Source: Chitinophagales bacterium (GTDB lineage: Bacteria; Bacteroidota; Bacteroidia; Chitinophagales; BACL12). From it: DNA of 14,960 nucleotides. The position numbers and the translations under genes were made by a program. The notes under the pieces are model-generated. The model was not told the origin of the DNA. It ran no database searches and saw nothing but the letters and a program-made list of their open reading frames with translations. Positions 1 to 5,697 of this stretch are shown here, piece after piece. Location of the stretch: the NCBI GenBank assembly GCA_014380545.1, contig JACMJP010000372.1, forward strand, positions 1 to 14,960, read 5' to 3'. The first letter of the stretch is position 1, and each line of letters opens with the position of its first letter.

Positions 1-6
1 AGATTT

Positions 7-1077
7 TTAGAAACGGTCATGATGAATTGGCTGGTCTTTCTTCACAAATTCATTTAAATTAGTAGCGATTGTGATCATATTACTTCCACCCGCAACACTG
101 TGAAATTCGTGGGCATAATCAATTTGAAATCTTTTTATTTGCATACCGAAGCCGAGAGAGAAACCCGTGAAACCTCTTTTGGTTACCAGGGACATTTCCT
201 TCGCAGTTAAATAATCGTACCCTGCTCTTACATTAAAATTTTTACCAAAATAAAATTCGCCTGCAAATATTACATGCCGGAATATTTTATCAGCTATAAA
301 TTTTTGTTCTTTTACTTCCGATGCTGAATCAGTAGCAAAAATGTTTACCTGGTCCTGGGCATTCGGATCATTATACCTTATATCAAATGTTTGTAAATTA
401 TGGGCAGTAATGCTGAAACGCAAAGGAAGATATTTTAATCTTTTTGAAATGCCTGCCTGTATTTGAAAAGGTAATTCCTCATGATTGCTTTTCGTATACG
501 AAATAAATTGTGTCCCGATATTTTTAATTACGAGCCCGGCAGAAAACTGGTGAGTTGTGTCTATAAATGCTCCGCCAATATCAATGGCAGCACCGAGTGA
601 ATTATAACTTTCAAGTTGCGAATACAACAATTTTACGTTTGCCCCGTAACTTAATTTCTTTTCTGAATGTGCGATGCCACCCTGAATTGCATATTCACTT
701 GCAGAAAATTTTCCGATCACTGCTCCGGTTTCATCAGTCATTGGCATTTGTCCGTAACTCTGATATAAGATACCGCCACCAATTGTAGCATCCCATTTAT
801 CTATATATTTTCCATAAGCAACATATCCATGATTGATATTGCCCCTCATAATTGCATGGCTTACAGAAAATTTTCCATCCATTGTTTCATTATATAATGC
901 AGGATTATTCCAGCCAAAATTTACATCATCATTAAACATGCTTATGTTAGTTCCTCCCAGTGCAGCAATTCTTGCTGAATTAGATAAATTCAAATACTGA
1001 TAAGTGTAACTGCCTCCGTGCTGAGCGAATGAAATAGTATACAAAAAAATGGAGATTGAAAAACCTATAATTCTCAT
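7..1077 (-). CDS. porQ: Type IX secretion system protein PorQ
   Basis: A 356-residue exported protein that I recognise as PorQ. In well-studied Bacteroidota, PorQ belongs to the outer-membrane attachment complex (PorU, PorV, PorQ, PorZ) that processes T9SS cargo and anchors it to the cell surface. The N-terminus is a signal peptide (about residues 1-18, cleavage before the Gln of SFA-Q). The mature start has the family-typical YQYLNLSNSARIAALGG stretch (about residues 26-42), followed by NNPAL. The rest alternates short amphipathic strands with Gly/aromatic turns, as expected of a FadL/PorV-like barrel. Length fits the family. It reads away from the neighbouring HD cluster and appears to be a single transcript here; anything downstream lies outside the window. 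The T9SS-tagged protein at 9622-11457 is a plausible client. Family call is confident; complex membership is family knowledge. Confidence 0.88.
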   Translation of the reverse strand: MRIIGFSISIFLYTISFAQHGGSYTYQYLNLSNSARIAALGGTNISMFNDDVNFGWNNPALYNETMDGKFSVSHAIMRGNINHGYVAYGKYIDKWDATIGGGILYQSYGQMPMTDETGAVIGKFSASEYAIQGGIAHSEKKLSYGANVKLLYSQLESYNSLGAAIDIGGAFIDTTHQFSAGLVIKNIGTQFISYTKSNHEELPFQIQAGISKRLKYLPLRFSITAHNLQTFDIRYNDPNAQDQVNIFATDSASEVKEQKFIADKIFRHVIFAGEFYFGKNFNVRAGYDYLTAKEMSLVTKRGFTGFSLGFGMQIKRFQIDYAHEFHSVAGGSNMITIATNLNEFVKKDQPIHHDRF

Positions 1078-1121
1078 AAACTTGGTTGCGGAAATCTAAC
1101 GTCCACATTGCGTCAATATTA

Positions 1122-1145
1122 TTTTACCGTAAAAGTACGGCAAAA
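1122..1145. repeat. Short inverted repeat upstream of porQ
   Basis: TTTT-a-CCGTA and TACGG-c-AAAA are separated by AAAG, giving a 5-bp stem, one mismatch and then four A/T pairs. It lies in the 162-bp divergent intergenic region, about 45 bases upstream of the porQ start. It is not at a gene end, so it is an operator-like or mRNA-leader hairpin candidate rather than an obvious terminator. The pairing is visible; its function is unknown. Confidence 0.35.
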
Positions 1146-1219
1146 GGAAAATAAAGATGTTAAAGGTTCAACAGTAAGCTAACTGAAGAATATATTCAGG
1201 TGTAAAACTTTAAATAAAT

Positions 1220-1227
1220 TACCTTTA
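1220..1227 (+). promoter_or_regulatory. Putative Bacteroidota -7 box (TACCTTTA)
   Basis: TACCTTTA differs from the Bacteroidota -7 consensus TAnnTTTG only in the last base and ends 12 bases before the ATG at 1240. No convincing -33 TTG is seen. If used, the transcript for the three-gene HD cluster would have a leader of only a few bases. Confidence 0.35.
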
Positions 1228-1239
1228 TTATGTAATAGT

Positions 1240-1515
1240 ATGAAAATAGATACTAAGAGAATATCTTTCATTTGCATTTTTATTTTGCAGTTAATGACTA
1301 TATTTCTCGATTCTTATCTTTTACAACAAGCAGATTCTGGTAGAAATGGGGTAGGAAAAATATATTACTCAGACTTCATCACCGGTTTACTCATTGTCAA
1401 CTCCGTGAATGCCACTTGTCTTTTATTGTATTTCTTCAAAAAATATTTAGTAGTAGAAATTATAGCTCTCCTCTCAATAATATTTCTCCTTATATACTTT
1501 GGAGATATGATATAA
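1240..1515 (+). CDS. Small 3-TM membrane protein, unknown function
   Basis: This 91-residue protein is not recognised. It has three hydrophobic segments, at about residues 9-28, 47-66 and 69-88, and no Cys/His metal motif or catalytic signature. The loop between segments 1 and 2 is polar (QQADSGRNG). Segments 2 and 3 are joined by a short basic turn (FFKKY). It starts a same-strand cluster: 15 bases after its stop comes the HD hydrolase, and after that a second small 3-TM protein of similar size with a comparable basic turn (LYRKY). A TACCTTTA box lies just upstream of the ATG. It could be a membrane partner of the HD enzyme, or simply a lineage-specific small inner-membrane protein. That it is coding is supported by the clear TM pattern and by neat packing with its neighbours. 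Confidence 0.6.
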   Translation: MKIDTKRISFICIFILQLMTIFLDSYLLQQADSGRNGVGKIYYSDFITGLLIVNSVNATCLLLYFFKKYLVVEIIALLSIIFLLIYFGDMI

Positions 1516-1530
1516 CTTTATTACAAAAAA

Positions 1531-2139
1531 ATGATGCTTACACATGCGCTTGGCAGAAATACCTTCGGTGCTATTTCAAATACAGGAAATGTATTGAACA
1601 GGAATGAAGCAAATGAATTGCTGCACAGCTGGGTGCAAAATGAACGCTTAAAGCTCCACATGCAGCAAGTTGCTTTTTTAATGAGATGCTGGGCACAGGA
1701 AAAAGAAAATTTAAATAGTGATGACCAATGGAAATGGGAATTGGCAGGTTTATTACATGATGCAGATTGGGATCAATGGCCCGATGACCATTGCAAAAAA
1801 ATAATTGAAGAATTAGAAAAGAGAAATATTGATCCTGAAATTATTCATGCTATTGCATCACATGGTCCCCGATATTTTGGTGTAGATCCTAAAACAAAAA
1901 TGGGCCTGATGCTCTATGCTTTTGATGAATTATCGGGATTTATACATGCATATTCTTTAATGCGACCTAATAGCTATGCAGGCATGGAAGTGAAAGGTGT
2001 TTTAAAAAGATTAAAGGATAAAACATTTGCTGCGAATGTAAACCGTGATGATATTAAGGATGCAAGTGAGCGATGCGGAATTACAATAGAAAAATTAATT
2101 CAGTTTATTATCGATAATCAGAAGAAATTAGTTTTATGA
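1531..2139 (+). CDS. HD superfamily (HDIG-type) phosphohydrolase
   Basis: A cytoplasmic metal-dependent phosphohydrolase of the HD superfamily, resembling the stand-alone 'predicted HD hydrolase' group (COG2316-like). Candidate metal ligands in order are His43 (KLHMQQ), His76-Asp77 (LLHDADWD), His106 and His111 (IIHAIASHG) and Asp132 (YAFDELSG). No signal peptide or second domain is seen, and the substrate is unknown. The start is uncertain. ATG 1531 gives 202 aa, but the first 21 residues look unlike the family, whose members usually begin close to the NRNEANELL segment. A TTG at 1594, preceded by AGGAA, would give 181 aa and a family-like start. The downstream 3-TM gene overlaps the stop by 4 nt (ATGA), which suggests co-translation. 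The enzyme class is confident; its role is not. Confidence 0.82.
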   Translation: MMLTHALGRNTFGAISNTGNVLNRNEANELLHSWVQNERLKLHMQQVAFLMRCWAQEKENLNSDDQWKWELAGLLHDADWDQWPDDHCKKIIEELEKRNIDPEIIHAIASHGPRYFGVDPKTKMGLMLYAFDELSGFIHAYSLMRPNSYAGMEVKGVLKRLKDKTFAANVNRDDIKDASERCGITIEKLIQFIIDNQKKLVL

Positions 2140-2429
2140 AATTAAAACCAAATATTGAAAATGTTGCAAAGTGTTGTATCGGTGTTTTACTCATAATTAT
2201 CATCAGAACAATATCACAAATGCTTATTACAGCATACCAACTTACCGGGTATATTTTGTATGAGTTAATATATGATTATGCAATAGCAACACTCATATCT
2301 GCAATCACATGTTTATTGTGCTTTATTTTATTTCTGTACAGGAAATATAAAATAGCAATCGGGTTAACAATATTACTGATAATATTTTTAGTTATTTACA
2401 AAATCTATTTTATGGAAATGAAATTATGA
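2136..2429 (+). CDS. Small 3-TM membrane protein, unknown function
   Basis: This 97-residue protein is not recognised. It has three strongly hydrophobic segments, at about residues 12-35, 44-67 and 72-92, with a short basic turn (LYRKYK) between the second and third. Its ATG overlaps the stop of the HD hydrolase (ATGA), so translation is probably coupled. Its size, TM layout and basic turn mirror the 91-residue protein at the front of the cluster; the last 50 residues of the two can be aligned by eye, though hydrophobic bias makes that weak evidence. Its final codons overlap the 3' end of lon on the other strand by 6 bases, leaving no room for a separate terminator. Confidence 0.6.
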   Translation: MKLKPNIENVAKCCIGVLLIIIIRTISQMLITAYQLTGYILYELIYDYAIATLISAITCLLCFILFLYRKYKIAIGLTILLIIFLVIYKIYFMEMKL

Positions 2430-4844
2430 TTTCTTCATAAGCGCAAACTCTGTTACCTGCATCATATTTTCAACATAGTGGAAACGTACATCTTTAATGA
2501 ATGCTTTATTTATTTCTTTCACATCTTTTTCATTCTGCTTACACATAATAATATCTTTTACACCAGCTCTTTTTGCAGCTAAAACTTTTTCTTTTATACC
2601 CCCAACAGGCAAAACTTTCCCTCTCAATGTTATCTCACCTGTCATTGCCAGATGCGGTTTCACTTTTCTTTTTGTTAATGCCGATGCAAGGGAGGTAAGC
2701 ATAGTAACTCCTGCACTCGGTCCATCCTTCGGTATAGCCCCTTCAGGAACATGAATATGAATATTTGTATTTTCAAAAACATCAATTCCAATTCCGAATT
2801 TTTCTGAATTTGCTTTTATAAAACTCAAGGCAGTACTTGCACTTTCTTTCATCACATCACCAAGATTTCCTGTTAATTGCAAATTTCCTTTTCCTTTACT
2901 TATACTTGTTTCAATAAATAAAATATCGCCTCCAACAGGAGTCCATGCTAAACCAACAACAACGCCCGGAGGATTTTTTTCGAAGATCGTATCACGGTCA
3001 AATTTTTCAATTCCAAGAATTTCACTTATGTCAGATGTTTTTAATGCCGGGTTATATTTTTGTTTTATAACCACATATTTTGCAATCCGCCGCATGATAG
3101 ATGCGAGAGTTCTGTCAAGTTCCCTTACGCCGCTTTCTCTTGTATAATTGGTAATAATAAATTCCAAAATTTTATCGCTCAGTGTAATGTCTTTTATTTT
3201 TAAGCCGTGCTCTTTCTTCTGTTTTGGAACAAGATGGCGTTTTGCAATTTCAATTTTTTCCTCCGTTGAATATCCGCTTACATAAATAATTTCCATCCTG
3301 TCACGAAGTGCAGGCTGAATAGAATTTATATTATTCGCAGTAGCAATAAATAATGTTCTGCTCAGATCATATTCAAGCTCAAGATAATTATCATAGAAAG
3401 TTGAATTTTGCTCAGGATCTAAAACTTCCAGCAGTGCGCTGGACGGATCGCCTCTGAAATCAGTTCCTACTTTATCTACTTCATCCAGAATAAAAACAGG
3501 ATTACTTGATTTCACTCTTTTTAAAGACTGAACTATTCTGCCGGGCATCGCACCAATGTATGTTTTTCTGTGTCCACGAATTTCACTTTCGTCATGCAAG
3601 CCACCTAAACTCATGCGCACATATTTTCTGCCTATTGCTTTTGCAATGCTTTGCCCTAAAGATGTTTTTCCAACCCCCGGCGGGCCGATCAAACATAGAA
3701 TGGGAGATTTAAGATCACCCTTTAATTTCAATACTGCTATATATTCCAGTAACCTGTCTTTTACTTTATCTAATCCGTAATGATCAGCGTCTAAAATCTT
3801 ATCTGCATGTTTTAAATCGAAGTTATCTGCAGTATATTCGTTCCATGGAAGTTCAAGTAATAATTCAACATAATTTGTAATTACAGAAAACTCTGCGGCG
3901 TTGGGGTGAATGCGTTGTAATTTCTCTATTTCCTTATCAAAAACATCCTGCACATTTTTATTCCATTTTTTTTCTGCAGCTTTTTGTTTGTATTTATTAA
4001 TTTCTATATCACTTGGCGAACCGCCTAATTCTTCCTGAATTTGTTTTAATTGCTGATTAAGAAAATAATCCTTTTGTTGCTTTTCAATATCTGTTCTTAC
4101 TTTGTTCTGGATATTATTTTTTAATTCCAGCATTTGTAATTCGCTGTTCAGATGTTTTAATACAAGTTGAGCCCGGGTAGTTAAATCTTCAGTTTCAAGT
4201 AAAGCTTGTTTTTCGGGAACATCAATCTGCAAATTGCTGGAAACAAAATGCAGTAAAAAAACAGGGCTGTCAATATTTTTTAAAACGATGGCTGCTTCAC
4301 TAGGTATATTCGGAGAAATTTTAATGATATTATTTGCAAGATCTTTTATTGTTGAAACAGTAGCAAGAAACTCCTTTTCGTTACTTACTTTTTTATCTTC
4401 AATTAATTTTATGGTTGCTTTCATGTAAGGATCAGAAGAAACAAGTTCGCCTACAACAAACCTTTTTTTACCCTGTATAATAACTGTTGTACTTCCATCG
4501 GGCATTTTTAATTGTTTAATAATGCGGGCAATTGTTCCGGTTTTGTAAATATGTTCAAAACCAGGATCCTCTACGTCCGCATTTTGCTGCGCAACAACCC
4601 CTATTAGTTTATTAATTTTAAATGCTTCCGCTACTGCTTTGATAGATTTATCCCGCCCTACCGTAATTGGGAGAACAACACCTGGAAATAAAACCGTATT
4701 TCTTAGCGGCAGCACTGAAATTATTGCTGGATAATCTGAGTTTTTTAATTCATCATCTTCTTCCAGAGATAATAACGGGAGAAACTCAACATCTTCTTCT
4801 ACCATGGAGGTATACAACTTTTCGTCAAATCCGTAGTCTTTCAT
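2424..4844 (-). CDS. lon: ATP-dependent protease Lon (La), LonA type
   Basis: A full-length 806-residue LonA protease that degrades misfolded and regulatory proteins in the cytoplasm as an ATP-driven hexamer. Domains in order: an acidic N-terminal extension (about 1-40), the LON substrate-binding domain (about 41-245, containing LPLRNTVLFPGVVLPI), a coiled-coil helical region (about 250-345), the AAA+ module with Walker A GPPGVGKT at 387-394 and Walker B ending in Asp454-Glu455, and the C-terminal serine protease domain. The catalytic dyad is Ser710 (KDGPSAG) and Lys753 (GGIKEK), 43 residues apart as in the E. coli enzyme. All key residues are intact. The acidic N-terminal tail, rich in Glu/Asp before the LON domain, is longer than in E. 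coli. The gene is monocistronic here: convergent with the small 3-TM gene, and followed by an unrelated plus-strand gene upstream. Confidence 0.97.
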   Translation of the reverse strand: MKDYGFDEKLYTSMVEEDVEFLPLLSLEEDDELKNSDYPAIISVLPLRNTVLFPGVVLPITVGRDKSIKAVAEAFKINKLIGVVAQQNADVEDPGFEHIYKTGTIARIIKQLKMPDGSTTVIIQGKKRFVVGELVSSDPYMKATIKLIEDKKVSNEKEFLATVSTIKDLANNIIKISPNIPSEAAIVLKNIDSPVFLLHFVSSNLQIDVPEKQALLETEDLTTRAQLVLKHLNSELQMLELKNNIQNKVRTDIEKQQKDYFLNQQLKQIQEELGGSPSDIEINKYKQKAAEKKWNKNVQDVFDKEIEKLQRIHPNAAEFSVITNYVELLLELPWNEYTADNFDLKHADKILDADHYGLDKVKDRLLEYIAVLKLKGDLKSPILCLIGPPGVGKTSLGQSIAKAIGRKYVRMSLGGLHDESEIRGHRKTYIGAMPGRIVQSLKRVKSSNPVFILDEVDKVGTDFRGDPSSALLEVLDPEQNSTFYDNYLELEYDLSRTLFIATANNINSIQPALRDRMEIIYVSGYSTEEKIEIAKRHLVPKQKKEHGLKIKDITLSDKILEFIITNYTRESGVRELDRTLASIMRRIAKYVVIKQKYNPALKTSDISEILGIEKFDRDTIFEKNPPGVVVGLAWTPVGGDILFIETSISKGKGNLQLTGNLGDVMKESASTALSFIKANSEKFGIGIDVFENTNIHIHVPEGAIPKDGPSAGVTMLTSLASALTKRKVKPHLAMTGEITLRGKVLPVGGIKEKVLAAKRAGVKDIIMCKQNEKDVKEINKAFIKDVRFHYVENMMQVTEFALMKKS

Positions 4845-4854
4845 ATTTATACTG

Positions 4855-4862
4855 TGAAGGTA
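4855..4862 (-). promoter_or_regulatory. Possible lon -7 box (TACCTTCA)
   Basis: On the minus strand TACCTTCA lies 10 bases before the lon ATG. It resembles the TACCTTTG boxes of ahcY and the bacilliredoxin gene but has two mismatches to TAnnTTTG, and no -33 TTG is seen at the right distance. It is offered only because the same word recurs just ahead of several genes in the window. Confidence 0.25.
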
Positions 4863-4870
4863 AACCTAAA

Positions 4871-4960
4871 AACTTTTACTTTCGTGCGACGATTTTGACA
4901 ACATTAGTGCCACCGAAAGTGGGTTCCGATTTTCGGAATTAACGTCATTTTCGTCTGCCA
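4871..4960. other. CpG-rich, palindrome-rich intergenic block
   Basis: This stretch between lon and the barrel-like gene differs from the AT-rich intergenic DNA elsewhere. It carries about eight CG dinucleotides in roughly 80 bases and repeated TTTCG/CGAAA words. ACTTTCGTG (4878-4886) faces CACCGAAAGT (4911-4920) as an imperfect inverted repeat. CCGAAA (4913-4918) faces TTTCGG (4931-4936). A perfect hairpin, TTCCGA-TTT-TCGGAA, lies at 4924-4938, and ATTTTCG is repeated directly near 4929 and 4946. Such nested short repeats could be a regulatory region or the decayed end of an insertion element. I see no transposase. Confidence 0.45.
4924..4938. repeat. Perfect 6-bp hairpin TTCCGA/TCGGAA
   Basis: Two 6-base arms are separated by TTT. 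There is no T-tract on either strand, so it does not look like an intrinsic terminator. It is the clearest element of the palindrome-rich block upstream of the truncated barrel-like gene. Confidence 0.5.
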
Positions 4961-4993
4961 GATTTAGTAAAAGATAAAAAATAGCATAAAAAG

Positions 4994-5614
4994 ATGCTTC
5001 CATTGGCACTTAAAAAAATATTCTTATACATATCTCCGATCAATTATTTTTTCGGTGAGTATAATGCAGGCCTGCAATATATGCTGAATTCAGATTGGGT
5101 CTTTGATGTAAATGCAGCGTACATTTATGAATATGAAGGATCACCTGCAGATCAGTTTTATACAGATGTATTAAATATTGATAAAATTCTTTACCAGGGG
5201 CCATCATTAAGAGTGGGTGCAATAAGTTTATATCCATCCGGAATCAACCCGCTCCGTACGGATTACAATGAGTTGGAATTACTTTACCGGTATTTGTGGT
5301 ACACTGAAGTTGATTTTATTGATGATCCCGACTCAGGAAAAGTTTTTAATATATCAGAAAATATGCATGTTGCCGGATTATCATGGATAGCGGGGTATGA
5401 ATTTGTGAAGAGTAATAATTTTAAGTTAGATTGTTATTTAGGATTCGGTATACAAATGCGTTTTAGCGATATCACAGTAAATAGTTATGGATATGATTTT
5501 GATTCAGATATGTATGTTTTAAATGATCATAATAATGCAACCCGGCTAGTACCCATGTTGAATGCAGGAGTTCACATCGGAGTATTTACCGGAAAAAGTA
5601 TTGCAAAAGAATGA
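4994..5614 (+). CDS. Outer-membrane beta-barrel-like protein, N-terminus apparently truncated
   Basis: A 206-residue protein that looks like a small Bacteroidota barrel, close in style to DUF3575-type proteins. It opens with a transmembrane-strand-like stretch (LYISPINYFFGEYNAGLQY, about residues 11-29) and continues with alternating aromatic/hydrophobic strands and polar loops. It ends with a strand-like VPMLNAGVHIGVF segment and a short basic tail. Proteins of this type normally have a signal peptide before the first strand. Here only about ten residues (MLPLALKKIF) precede it, and no signal peptide is visible in any plus-strand frame just upstream, where the odd CpG-rich block lies. The gene may therefore be a 5'-truncated remnant, or a recently re-started ORF that is no longer exported. 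The body of the ORF is uninterrupted. The exact family is not certain. Confidence 0.55.
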   Translation: MLPLALKKIFLYISPINYFFGEYNAGLQYMLNSDWVFDVNAAYIYEYEGSPADQFYTDVLNIDKILYQGPSLRVGAISLYPSGINPLRTDYNELELLYRYLWYTEVDFIDDPDSGKVFNISENMHVAGLSWIAGYEFVKSNNFKLDCYLGFGIQMRFSDITVNSYGYDFDSDMYVLNDHNNATRLVPMLNAGVHIGVFTGKSIAKE

Positions 5615-5656
5615 TAAATCTTAAACAGGAATTCATACCAAACTATATTTTTTTTC

Positions 5657-5664
5657 TATTTTAG
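5657..5664 (+). promoter_or_regulatory. Leader motif TATTTTAG upstream of the M48 operon
   Basis: TATTTTAG followed by TTCAATT lies 33 bases before the ATG of the M48 gene. Almost the same arrangement, TATTTTAG then CTCAATT, precedes the Omp28-type gene (11566-11573). It may be a variant -7 element used for envelope genes. No -33 TTG is evident here. Confidence 0.3.
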
Positions 5665-5697
5665 GCTTTCAATTAACTAAATCAAAAATTATTAACC

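Noticed and set aside
1416..1607. 63-residue plus-strand reading frame overlapping the 91-aa gene and the HD gene
   Set aside because: It is out of frame with both and lacks the TM or domain pattern that supports the neighbours.
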